NCBI GenBank assembly: GCA_009768925.2
Contig: VHIT02000036.1
Location: forward strand, 62,001-126,000
Source of the DNA: Cryptosporidium bovis
Taxonomy: Eukaryota > Apicomplexa > Conoidasida > Eucoccidiorida > Cryptosporidiidae
DNA length: 64,000 bases
Direction: 5' to 3'
The translations under genes were made by a program, and so were the position numbers. The notes beneath the pieces are model-generated. The model worked only from the letters and a program-made list of their open reading frames with translations, did no database searches and was not told where the DNA came from. Positions 48,798 through 58,398 of the stretch are shown here, piece by piece (the stretch's first letter is position 1; every line of letters starts with the position of its first letter).

Positions 48798-51197
48798 ATG
48801 TCTCTAGAGGAGACTGAAATTGAGATTAAACATATAAGTAAAACTAGTGAGACGCTGCAACTTTTAAATCGCGTTGTAAAGTACATTCCAGACGGTTATC
48901 TAGATCAGATGCGTGATTGTGAGATGAATATTAATATACATCCATTAGAAAGTACAGAGAGACGTGAAAAAGATAATAAAGAAAAATTGGAAAATGACGC
49001 TCCTTTGGGAAAACCTGAATACTACTACTTTCCTCCAGAGCTTATTTTTGGTGAAAGATACTCTTTTAAACTTACCAAAGATGAGATTGAGAGATTTGGG
49101 AATGTAGGAAGGGGACTCTCAAATCCTGGATGGAATACTTGTTACTTTAATTCAATATTGCAAGCCCTTACCTACGCCCCTTATTTATCATCAGATTGTT
49201 TGAGAAGAAATCATCAAAGTATTTGTAAACACAAATCAGATGGTCTTGTATGTTTGATGTGCATATTTGAAGATCACGTTAACCAAATGTTTGGTAATAC
49301 TGGAAACTTTTCTTCCTCTGGTTCATTTAAGAGCGAACTAAAGGATAAAGCAGTAGTTCCTCAATTCATTAAATGTGCTCAGAGATTAATATGGAAAAAA
49401 TTTAGGATTGGAATTATGCAGGATGCTCAGGAATTTTTAAGATTCTTTTTAGAAGCCCTTCATAAGGCATGCTTACCGAAAAATCTTCAAGATGATCAAG
49501 TTTTTAGAAAATTAAATCCAATTACTGCTTCAACTACTTATGTCGGTCAGTTGTTCTGTGGTTTCTTTAGATCAAGAATAATATGTTCCAATTGCGATTA
49601 TATTTCAAATACTTATGATCCTTTTATGGATGTTCCCTTGGATATTATGGGAGTATCAACTTTGGAAAATGCTCTTAAATTATTTACTAAAACTGAGTAT
49701 TTAAAAGGGGAAAATAGGTATATGTGTCCTAATTGTAAGGTAAAATCTGATGCTTCTAAACAACTTTTAATAGAAAGATCACCTCCATTATTAACAATAC
49801 AACTTAAAAGGTTTAGTTTTTTTGGTTTTGGAAGTAAAAAGCCAACAAAACCTATTCATTTCTCTGAAACCATTGACATGAAACCTTTTATGGCATATAA
49901 ACATTGCAATTCTTCATTTGTTGACCAGAATTTTAATAATTTTGATGAACCATCTTTTAAATATAAATTATGGGCAGTAGTTTGTCATGCAGGAAATACT
50001 CTTTCTTGTGGACACTATTATACCCATGCCAAGAGTATTGATGATAAATGGTATTGCTTAAATGATGAGCAAGTAAGGCCAACAACATTGGAGAATGTTC
50101 TTTCTGAGAATAATAGGGCTTATCTCCTTTTTTACTATAAAACAAGCATTTTTAACGATTATGAATATAGATATAACTCAACATTCAACTCAAATAACTA
50201 CTACCTTGCCCCAGAGGTTTCTTTTATTAATTTTGAGAAGAAAATCGCGACTAGAGATAAGAAAAATATTAATGGTAGTTATGATAATAATAACAATGTA
50301 TTCAAAACAAAAGATGCAGAGAAAGATGAAAATTTATCCGATTTTCTAGATAAACTTGAAAGACAACAAAAAAGCAAATGTGCTGAGAATAAATTATTGA
50401 ATGATGAAATTACTAATGTTAATGATGATGAAGCCTTTATGAATACTGAAGATGGATTGAGACTTGTATTAACACATAATTCATTATATTCAAGTTCATC
50501 ATCCATTTCCACTGCTCCGACTTCCACTTCTTCTATTGATAATTTATTAGTAACTCCAAATAACAACAGAGAAAATGATTCTCAATTTGCGTCTCCAAAG
50601 TCACAAACATCAAGCTGTAGGTCTCAAAGGCTTAGACTTAAAAATAAGAGAATGCTGAATAAATTGAAGGTATTACTTTTTGGTGACTTGAGTATTATTT
50701 CAAAAACTAGGAGAAATTTGAAAAATATTATTTGTTTTAAGAAGTTCATGGATCTTCTTTGTCAAGAAAAACAAAATGGAACAGATTCATCAGTATTCTC
50801 AAAATATCCTATTTTAAACAATGAGTGTGGCAAATCGAGCGTTTTATGTGGTGATGTAAACTCAATAAAATCAGAATCATTACAGAAAAATATTGTTGAA
50901 AAGTGGGATGACTTAGAACTTACACTAAATGATGAGAACATGATAGAAGCTGCTCGAAAATCCATTCTTCCGAAAACTAATATCAGATCTGACTATGACA
51001 GGGAATATGACAAAGGAAAAGTAAAAAAACCCCTTAGACAAGTTTTAAGACAAGTCAATGATAAAAGCACAAATGATTCGAAAAGCGATATTACTAATAG
51101 AGAGTTATTTGATCTTGTTCAAAAAAACAAAAGTCGTCACAGCTCAGGACCCCTTAAAAATATAAATAAAAAAAAATTTATTAAGGTAAAAGTTTAA
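48798..51197 (+). CDS. USP36/USP42-like ubiquitin-specific protease
   Basis: This cysteine deubiquitinase removes ubiquitin; USP36 acts in the nucleolus on ribosome and snoRNP proteins. The 799-residue protein has the Cys box GLSNPGWNTCYFNSILQALTY (its catalytic Cys about 115) and QDAQEFLRFFLEAL. It continues with RSRIICSNCDYISNTYDPFMDVPL and YMCPNCKVK (zinc ribbon Cys), PPLLTIQLKRFSF and the His box WAVVCHAGNTLSCGHYYTHAKS (H about 406). One extra residue (Trp112) stands between Gly and Asn-Thr-Cys of the Cys box. The C-terminal 350 residues are Ser/Asn-rich, with basic repeats (KKPLRQVLRQV) that fit nucleolar targeting. Assignment to the USP36 branch is by eye (LTYTP-, HQ..CLMC, KACL patterns). 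Confidence in the USP family is high, in the subtype moderate. Confidence 0.9.
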   Translation: MSLEETEIEIKHISKTSETLQLLNRVVKYIPDGYLDQMRDCEMNINIHPLESTERREKDNKEKLENDAPLGKPEYYYFPPELIFGERYSFKLTKDEIERFGNVGRGLSNPGWNTCYFNSILQALTYAPYLSSDCLRRNHQSICKHKSDGLVCLMCIFEDHVNQMFGNTGNFSSSGSFKSELKDKAVVPQFIKCAQRLIWKKFRIGIMQDAQEFLRFFLEALHKACLPKNLQDDQVFRKLNPITASTTYVGQLFCGFFRSRIICSNCDYISNTYDPFMDVPLDIMGVSTLENALKLFTKTEYLKGENRYMCPNCKVKSDASKQLLIERSPPLLTIQLKRFSFFGFGSKKPTKPIHFSETIDMKPFMAYKHCNSSFVDQNFNNFDEPSFKYKLWAVVCHAGNTLSCGHYYTHAKSIDDKWYCLNDEQVRPTTLENVLSENNRAYLLFYYKTSIFNDYEYRYNSTFNSNNYYLAPEVSFINFEKKIATRDKKNINGSYDNNNNVFKTKDAEKDENLSDFLDKLERQQKSKCAENKLLNDEITNVNDDEAFMNTEDGLRLVLTHNSLYSSSSSISTAPTSTSSIDNLLVTPNNNRENDSQFASPKSQTSSCRSQRLRLKNKRMLNKLKVLLFGDLSIISKTRRNLKNIICFKKFMDLLCQEKQNGTDSSVFSKYPILNNECGKSSVLCGDVNSIKSESLQKNIVEKWDDLELTLNDENMIEAARKSILPKTNIRSDYDREYDKGKVKKPLRQVLRQVNDKSTNDSKSDITNRELFDLVQKNKSRHSSGPLKNINKKKFIKVKV

Positions 51198-51880
51198 GTT
51201 TGGGCTTAGTAGATATATTAGAATAATATTTAAGAGTATTATTGTGTGTAGTTAAGTATCAAACATGAGACGGAACGACAATAGTTGCTTATTCGCAAAT
51301 ATTTATTCTCACAATCTCTTCAGTTTTATCGTTCATAGATTATATTTGACTTATTAATTTCCTTTTGTTGTTACAACCTTCCTATTTATTTGCCATTATT
51401 ACTGTTCTTTGGTTGAAGTGTTCCATAGAGAAATCTTGCTGGTGTGTGACCCGTCTAAACCTGATTGTCGCATATACATGCACGGACGTATGAAGCAGTA
51501 CCGGAGTAGGCAAATTCGAGCGTAAAAAGAACTGTAAGAGAATAAACAGTATGCAATCCCAATAAACATTAAGATACAAGTTCAATGTAAGAATTTGGAT
51601 TTCCCGGATAACTCACAATCAGAAAGGGGCAATTTTAAAACTTAAGTGATTCATTTGGATGAATTTGAAAAATAAGAGAATAAATTAAAATACCGACATT
51701 AACATCACCAGTATTGATGTTAACTCCAATTCATCTGCGACTCCCTCGCTTCTAACCTATATTAACAATTTACAAAGGACAAGTATGTTCGTTGTCTGTG
51801 GTAAATATTGCAGCAACATTACATACTGTATATAATAAATCTATAGTAGCAAGGGGAGATAACAGTCAAAAATTGGAAAC
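51198..51880. other. Spacer with a G+C-richer core near 51400-51540
   Basis: Downstream of both the USP gene and RPL7. From about 51415 to 51520 the base composition is richer in G+C with phrases such as GACCCGTCTAAACC and GCAGTACCGGAGTAGGC. It holds no recognised RNA signature, and no coding frame is convincing. Confidence 0.4.
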
Positions 51881-52639
51881 TTAGCACATTCTATCAATCA
51901 ATTTATTGATAAGATGTTCTCTGTTGCCACAGTCACCACCTCTTGCTTCTGTGAATCTAGTTGTTTTGTGAACAAAACCACCTCTTGGAGAGGAGAGCTT
52001 AAATGGCCAAAGTGAAGATGAGACAGCTTTAAATTGTTCACCACAAAAAAACAATTCACGAACCATTCCTTCAATTCCAAAAACACCCTTTGACGAGAGT
52101 TTTTCTTGGATCATTCTATTGTCTTGGATTTTAATTCTCTGGTAACATCCCTTTTTTCCAACCTTGAAGTAGCCTCTTTTATACAACAATTTTCTAATCA
52201 TTGAGATAGAAGGGTAACCATAAGCTACATACGGATCAATAACTTTAAGCATTTCCGTTGTTGCTTTGTTTACTGGTAAAAATACACCATTATTTATCTG
52301 TCTCAATCTAAATAGCTGCAAAATTTTCCTTACTTTTGGGCAAAGTTTATTTATACCTTTTAGACGTATAACAAAGACGACCTTAGCCTCTGGGTCGCGA
52401 TAAAGACCTCTATTTTGCTTTGCTTGTCTTTTCAAGTCAATAATTGAACGTACATGTTCTTTATATTGTTTTTGTAACTTTAAAGATTCAACCTTTGCTT
52501 CTTTACGAAGTCTACGCATTTCAGTGCGTTTTGTTTTCATTTCAGAAATAAATTTACTCATCATCTCCTTGTTGCGTTCCTCCTTAAGTTTTTTAGACTC
52601 GCTTGGAGGAACTTTCTTAACTACAAATCTTGAAGACAT
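51881..52639 (-). CDS. RPL7: 60S ribosomal protein L7 (uL30)
   Basis: Component of the large ribosomal subunit. The 252-residue protein begins with a basic eukaryote-specific extension of about 80 residues (KEERNKEMMSKF..MRRLRKEAKVE). It then has the uL30 core: KVVFVIRLKGINKLCPKVRKILQLFRLRQINNGVFLPVNKATTEML, YVAYGYPSISMIRKLLYKRGY, and the tail RGGDCGNREHLINKLIDRMC. Every mark of eukaryotic L7 is present and length matches. The gene has no intron that I can see. RPS15A follows 1 kb to the right on the same strand. Confidence 0.97.
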   Translation of the reverse strand: MSSRFVVKKVPPSESKKLKEERNKEMMSKFISEMKTKRTEMRRLRKEAKVESLKLQKQYKEHVRSIIDLKRQAKQNRGLYRDPEAKVVFVIRLKGINKLCPKVRKILQLFRLRQINNGVFLPVNKATTEMLKVIDPYVAYGYPSISMIRKLLYKRGYFKVGKKGCYQRIKIQDNRMIQEKLSSKGVFGIEGMVRELFFCGEQFKAVSSSLWPFKLSSPRGGFVHKTTRFTEARGGDCGNREHLINKLIDRMC

Positions 52640-53696
52640 TTTTTGTTTTCAATCGGTCTGTATTTACACTTGGATCTATTCGAAACAAAATGATTAGTTG
52701 TGGATTATTTTATCCCTAAAAATATTCCTTATTATAAAGTTAGGAATAAAATAACTACTTTATTCGGATTTTTCTCGCTTGATTACCTTCAGCTCTTACC
52801 GTCCCAAATTTAGGCTTGTTATTATTCCTTTCTGTTTTTTCCTCTTTTGCGACTTTTTACTATTAATTATATTGATACTTTATATGTTAAATTGATATTT
52901 AAATAGTACTATTATATTAGACACTGTTTATACTATTATTTGTATATAAATACATTCAAGTATTAATTAGGCATTTTTCAACATTAATTTACCATTATTA
53001 CCTTAAATAATATATTATTTTATTTTTTCTGGCATTATTAATGTATATATCGGTATATTAAATGATTGTCTCAAATAGGCGGGAATATATTTTTTGTCTC
53101 ATTGATGTGAAAGCAACCAAGCCTATGAAAAAATAAATACGAGCGGGAAAGTGTGTATCGATACATTGGGTCTTACATGTCCCGTTTACTAATGTGAATC
53201 TCCTATTTTCTCCAAACTAACCCGACTAAAATCGCTCCTCTATGACCCACGCCGATGGGAACTAGGTGGACAACGAATATCTGCAGGGTTACATGTGAAA
53301 ACAGCGTGAATATACATAACGTTTTAGAATAGACCGCAAACAAGCAGTGAAGATGTACATGAGCCTCTATTTTAGATTAAGAACATCCGGAACTAAAAAA
53401 CAATGAAATTAAAAAGAAATAAGACTTTAAATAGGTACCATTTATCCTTCTCTATAAGTAGATCATCCTACCAAATAATATCAGTGGAACTGTTTATCCG
53501 TAAAAGGAGTTTGATTATCATTTATTTATGATGATAATTAACAATAACAGGATTATCATATATTTAAAATGGGAAAAAAATAAACAATGAAATCAACCGA
53601 TTGTCAATCTATTTCTCTCGGGAATCCCAGAAGAAAAGAACACTTTTTTTCCATTTATGCTTGTTTTTTTCATTCCAATTGCAATTGTCTAGATTT
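52640..53696. other. Spacer with a G+C-rich core, candidate RNA gene
   Basis: Upstream of RPL7, downstream of RPS15A. TAGGCGGGAATA at 53077-53088 is a textbook-like E2F element. From about 53150 to 53340 the sequence is richer in G+C, with a self-complementary CCCACGCCGATGGG at 53247-53260. No coding frame. This could be a small structural RNA, but I cannot name it. Confidence 0.5.
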
Positions 53697-54089
53697 TTAA
53701 AAAAAAAATCCTAAAATCTTTCCACCTGTGTGTTTCCTTCTTGCCTCTTCCTGATCCATAATTCCGTATGAAGTTGAAAGTACAATGTAACCAAATTGTC
53801 TAGATGGAAGTAAGTTTGTACTGATCTGCTCAATATCAGAAAGAGGAACGTCGTAACGTGGTGAAATGACACCACATTTATTTAGACGTCCAAGCAATTC
53901 AATGCAAATTTTACCTGATCTATGGTCGTCAATAACTTCAAATTCACCGATATAACCACGTCTTTGCATACATTGTAAAAACTTTATGATAACTTTCGAT
54001 GATGGACGAATCAATACTTGACGACGTCCCATCTTCTCTGCATTTAAAATAGCCTTTAAACAATCACTTAAAACTGAAACGCGAACCAT
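53697..54089 (-). CDS. RPS15A: 40S ribosomal protein S15a (uS8)
   Basis: Small-subunit protein that binds the central domain of 18S rRNA. The 130-residue length and sequence ([61 protein letters not shown]..) are typical, ending [25 protein letters not shown] with the conserved GGKILGFF. All 130 residues align by eye with the eukaryotic family without gaps. No intron visible. Confidence 0.97.
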   Translation of the reverse strand: MVRVSVLSDCLKAILNAEKMGRRQVLIRPSSKVIIKFLQCMQRRGYIGEFEVIDDHRSGKICIELLGRLNKCGVISPRYDVPLSDIEQISTNLLPSRQFGYIVLSTSYGIMDQEEARRKHTGGKILGFFF

Positions 54090-55021
54090 CCTTAATTTTA
54101 TTTAATACCAAAGTGCAAATAATTTCTTAAATTTTCAGTTACTTCGCAGTCACTTTCTCTATTTCTGATAGGCAGTTTATTTGGTAATTATCGCCTATTA
54201 AATGAAACAACCACTCTAAATGGAATATATTGCAAATTTATATACTTAAATATATATATTCCCTTAAATTTATATATATATATGTATATATATATATGTA
54301 TATTTTCACGGTTTATTTCAACGAATGGGAGAAAAATATTTTTTTGTAGCTTTCTCGTTTAATATATTTTTTTCTCAAACAAACTATTCCTTAAACTTAT
54401 CTGTTAATTGTCTTTATTTAAATATAGTAAAATTGACCCCGCCTCGACCTTTTTATTTTACTGATTAATTATTATTAGTTAATGTCTTAATTATCATTTT
54501 TAACTCATTAAAAAAAATATAATCACGAATACTACTTATTTACAAATAACTTAATATAGCCTTTTTGCTTTAACTATTTTTAGGTGTCCTTTTGTAAATA
54601 ATTACTTTAGAGACGCCGTCGCCCAAAAGTCACTCAGATAGCCCGCCGCCGACCCGCCCTAATCTATAAATAGGTAACGAGTATCAACAGATTTTGTATT
54701 ATAAGGTATTATTAGCGCCAAGGAGAATAATAGTCAAAAATTGCGGCTGATGAATATATTTGTGTATTGTATGACATAGAGTTTGTTTGTTAATAAACAA
54801 AGACTATAGTCTCACATCTTGTTGTTTTTTTGGTGGTATTGATATATGGAATACTTGGCATGATTTATTTTGAATTAAATTGATGTAAATAAGTTGAGTA
54901 TCGAACTAAATATTTATAGTAAATATATTTTATAATTTCAAACTACCTCCCTTAAATGTTGCATAGAGATCTCACTTGCATGAGTCGATGAATAAAGGTA
55001 GACCTACGTGAAACAGGTAAA
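54090..55021. other. Divergent promoter of RPS15A and NOP14
   Basis: It contains a TA-rich microsatellite (54270-54302). A strikingly G+C-rich block follows at 54612-54660 (CGCCGTCGCCC, GCCCGCCGCCGACCCGCCC), and then TCTATAAATAGG and an E2F-like TTAGCGCCAA at 54712-54721. This looks like a promoter but it is unusual for the window. Confidence 0.5.
54270..54302. repeat. TA-rich microsatellite
   Basis: Alternating TA interrupted by G (TATATATATATATGTATAT). Low-complexity spacer repeat. Confidence 0.8.
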
Positions 55022-57922
55022 ATGAAGCTTAAAGGTGAAAAAGAAGTTGATTTGAGTTCGTTTTTTGATTCAGTTAGACACCAAAAAAAAAATTCTCGCA
55101 TAAAGGTAATAAAAGGTAATAAGAGAAAGGATGTTTTTTCCACTTTTGATTTAAATAATAAGCGAGACTTTGGCGAGAGAAAAAGACTCTTACTCAAAGA
55201 ACTCTACAAGGAAGGTCGTTGTGGGGAGTTTAATGATGAAAGAGAGAGGTTTAGCACGAATAAAGAGTTACCTTCTGATCAAAGTGTAAAAAGCATAATA
55301 GCTACCAAACTGCTAAAGAAATTATACAGCTCAAAAAATAAAAAGAGGAAGTCAAATTTTAATTTAGAAGAGGAGAATGAGGTAGATTATAATAACGATG
55401 GTTTGGATTTTACCCATAAAGGCACGTCATTATTTTCTATAAACGATGCAGAAATTAGAAATTACTCTGATTTTGACGATAATGACGATGAATTTGGTGG
55501 CGACTATACTTCTAAGGGTAAATTTGATGGTATTTTGGATGATAAAGCAATTCCAGGATTTTTTTTTGGACAGGGAAATGATTCAGGTATTTCTGCTTCG
55601 GATATAGATGTTGCTCCGAAGTCAAGGCAGGAAGTTTTTAGAGAAATTATGCATAAAAGCAAGCTTTCAAAGATTGAGATGAAACGTAATAAGGAAGCAT
55701 TGGAAGAAGAGCTTCTAGATTTAGATAATTCATTTAAGGACGTTCAATCACTACTAACATTTAAACAATCTAAAAAAGAGAGAATAAAGTCATTAGCATC
55801 AGAAATTTTGAATAAAGACGGTAACGTTAATGGATCAGAAAAAGAAATTCTAAAAGAAAATACAAATGATAGCCAAGAGAATGATGATTACGAAAGAATT
55901 CGCAGCGAATTAAAATTTGATACTAGGTCAGGTGTCTCTGATAGAATCAAAACGAAAGAGGAAATAGCTAAAATTAATTTGGAGAAACTTGAGAAACTAG
56001 AAATAGATAGAAGGAATAGGATGAATATGAACACAAACTTTGAATTAGAAAGTGAAGAAGAGTGCACAACCAATTATCAATCTGAAACTACATCAAATGA
56101 AAGTGAGTCAAGTGATTGTAGTGAAGATAAGATCTACATAAATGAGGATTTAAGTGAAAACGAAGAACATATTGAAAGAAATGATAGCGAAAATGATGAA
56201 ACAGAGAAAGAACTTCATTTGGAGTATCAATTTAAGGGCATAAATCCAAAATATATAACGGAGTTTTTGGAATTTGATGATAATATTCCAATAAATTGGC
56301 TAAAAAATGAAGATAATGAGGACGATCTTCCTTTTAGCTGTAATTTGAGGAAGATACTAAGAAACTACAATCTGAACGAATTAATTAGCTTTCTTGGAAA
56401 TTTTTCTCCAATTTCTCAATGGAAATTCATAAGTAGATTTAGAGCTTGTTTTAGTAGTAGTGAAACTGGAATGCTAAACGATTTAAAGCTGCTTTTTGGT
56501 TTTTTAATAAAATATCCACTTAAATGTATAAATTATACACAGAATAATCCAGATAATAGTGGTACAGATAGGATTATATTCAAATTCATCATAAAATACC
56601 TAAAACTTATGACAGGACATTTATTATTTATGACAGAAGCAGATCCCAAAGAGTGTTTGATTGTTTTTACTTATTTTACGCTAGACATTTGTTGTACAAC
56701 TTTTCCAGATATAAAAAAATCACGAAGAGTTGAAAAGTTTTTGAATGAGCAGCTTTTAGATGTAAATAGTGAGAATTATTATACTGAAATTCTAGAAGAT
56801 TGCCACTCCTTATATGAAGATAGCAATGACATATATGAGCCTAACCTAGAGCAAATTTTGATATGTAGAATGATGTTTTTAATATTCCCTATTACAGATG
56901 CTCAACATCCTATATTAACACCTGTTATATCTTGTTTAGAGCAGTGGGCATATAGATGGAGTCAAATAGGCAAATCATTCTTAAATCCGGTTGAGCTTGA
57001 CAATAATCATTCGAAGTACGATCAAATAAGACTTGTGAATAAACCAAATTTAGACTGTATGATTGGCTTAATCAATTTACTTGAAATAGCAAGTATTGGA
57101 TACTATAATAAAGTGAATGCTAATACTTCGGATAATCTGGAAAGGTTTAGCATAGGTTATTTCTCGCTTTCATTAAGTTGTTTAAAGTGGATTATTACTA
57201 GTGAAAAAGATCTTAATTTAAGAAATGTTTGTGTTTCTATTGGTATATTGAACTCTCTTAATACAGTAATAGATAGATTTAAAGATATTCAAGGATTTCA
57301 TGTTCCCTTAATACATTTGGTTATTCCAAACGTTAGTGAGATTAAAAATTTTATACATTGCAATCCGGACATTAAGAAAAAATTAGGTGATAAACACTAT
57401 AATGAGGTAACATCACTTATTTCAAATATTTTAAATGTCTCTATTTGTATTTCTAATAAACGGCTTAAACCAGTAGCTTTATGTCCAAGACAAACACCGA
57501 CGATTAGATCTCTAACCCCAAAACTGGATGACCCATCTGTTCCTTTTGCTGCCAAAGCAATGTTAAAATCAAAACACAATCCTAAGGAATCTCAGTATGA
57601 CTTTGAAAAGAGATTGTATCTATCTAAGTTAAAGAAGGAGGTTAACACTGCAAGAAGACAAGCTAATAGGCAAATTAGAAGAGATTCCCAAGTTTTGGCT
57701 TCCATCTCTAGAGAGAATAAATTAGCAAAGACGACAATTAGAGATGCTAAATATAATTCTTTCATGAAAATGTTGCAAGACGATCAAGCAGAGTACAAAA
57801 GAATGAAAACAACTGGAGGTACTATGGACACTTCAGTCGAGTCTTACAGGTCTAACAAAAAGAAAAAGAAGGAAAATAGAAGAATGGGTGGCAATAAAAC
57901 AGAAACCGGAATGGTGCATTAG
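55022..57922 (+). CDS. NOP14: NOP14, SSU-processome factor
   Basis: Nop14 is part of the U3-containing SSU processome, needed for 18S rRNA maturation. The 966-residue protein shows the family N-terminus (NSRIKVI..STFDLNNKRDFGERKRLLLKELYKEG..FND), then SKQEVFREIM-like PKSRQEVFREIMHKSKLSKIEMKRNKEALEEELLDLDN. An acidic middle follows (about 335-400), then a helical repeat region of about 450 residues. The C-terminal block reads KRLKPVALCPRQTPTIRSLTPKLDD followed by DFEKRLYLSKLKKEVNTARRQANRQIRRDSQVLA, an Arg/Lys-rich helix. Order and length fit Nop14 well. Start ATG clear; no introns. Confidence 0.92.
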   Translation: MKLKGEKEVDLSSFFDSVRHQKKNSRIKVIKGNKRKDVFSTFDLNNKRDFGERKRLLLKELYKEGRCGEFNDERERFSTNKELPSDQSVKSIIATKLLKKLYSSKNKKRKSNFNLEEENEVDYNNDGLDFTHKGTSLFSINDAEIRNYSDFDDNDDEFGGDYTSKGKFDGILDDKAIPGFFFGQGNDSGISASDIDVAPKSRQEVFREIMHKSKLSKIEMKRNKEALEEELLDLDNSFKDVQSLLTFKQSKKERIKSLASEILNKDGNVNGSEKEILKENTNDSQENDDYERIRSELKFDTRSGVSDRIKTKEEIAKINLEKLEKLEIDRRNRMNMNTNFELESEEECTTNYQSETTSNESESSDCSEDKIYINEDLSENEEHIERNDSENDETEKELHLEYQFKGINPKYITEFLEFDDNIPINWLKNEDNEDDLPFSCNLRKILRNYNLNELISFLGNFSPISQWKFISRFRACFSSSETGMLNDLKLLFGFLIKYPLKCINYTQNNPDNSGTDRIIFKFIIKYLKLMTGHLLFMTEADPKECLIVFTYFTLDICCTTFPDIKKSRRVEKFLNEQLLDVNSENYYTEILEDCHSLYEDSNDIYEPNLEQILICRMMFLIFPITDAQHPILTPVISCLEQWAYRWSQIGKSFLNPVELDNNHSKYDQIRLVNKPNLDCMIGLINLLEIASIGYYNKVNANTSDNLERFSIGYFSLSLSCLKWIITSEKDLNLRNVCVSIGILNSLNTVIDRFKDIQGFHVPLIHLVIPNVSEIKNFIHCNPDIKKKLGDKHYNEVTSLISNILNVSICISNKRLKPVALCPRQTPTIRSLTPKLDDPSVPFAAKAMLKSKHNPKESQYDFEKRLYLSKLKKEVNTARRQANRQIRRDSQVLASISRENKLAKTTIRDAKYNSFMKMLQDDQAEYKRMKTTGGTMDTSVESYRSNKKKKKENRRMGGNKTETGMVH

Positions 57923-58398
57923 CTGTATGCTTTCCTAATACATTGTTAACATTTTATAATTTACACCTTTTTTATTAGTATGTTTATTTTCAAATCAAAT
58001 TTTAGCGTGATGAGGCTATAAATGTATACATATTTGCCTAGTTTTTTTTCTGAAAATATATTAAAAAAAGCACCGGTATATAGATATAAAAGAAGGTACC
58101 GATTTTTTTTGCTTTTTTACCGGCATTTAAAATAGTTTCGTGAATAATTTTTTTTCATTTAAACTTGTAGATATAGATTATGAATTAGAAGAAGGTAAAA
58201 TATTGTTTTCTATCTAGTCTTTTAGACGAGCATTAACTCCATTTTACTGTGGTACATGGTCTTGATAACGCTGGAATATACACAAGAGATCGCAATTTAA
58301 AAAAAATGTTTACTAATTATATTATTAATTTAGCATCAATATAAAAGAAGTATAAAATTTGAGGATAAAACTAGTAGGTTAGGGGCTTGTGGAATATA
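57923..58398. other. Intergenic region before SNW1
   Basis: Contains ACCGG elements at 58072, 58097 and 58117 (CACCGGTATA, GGTACCGAT, TACCGGCAT) but no gene. The SNW1 frame opens at a TTG at 58387; the ATG is 58399. Confidence 0.45.
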
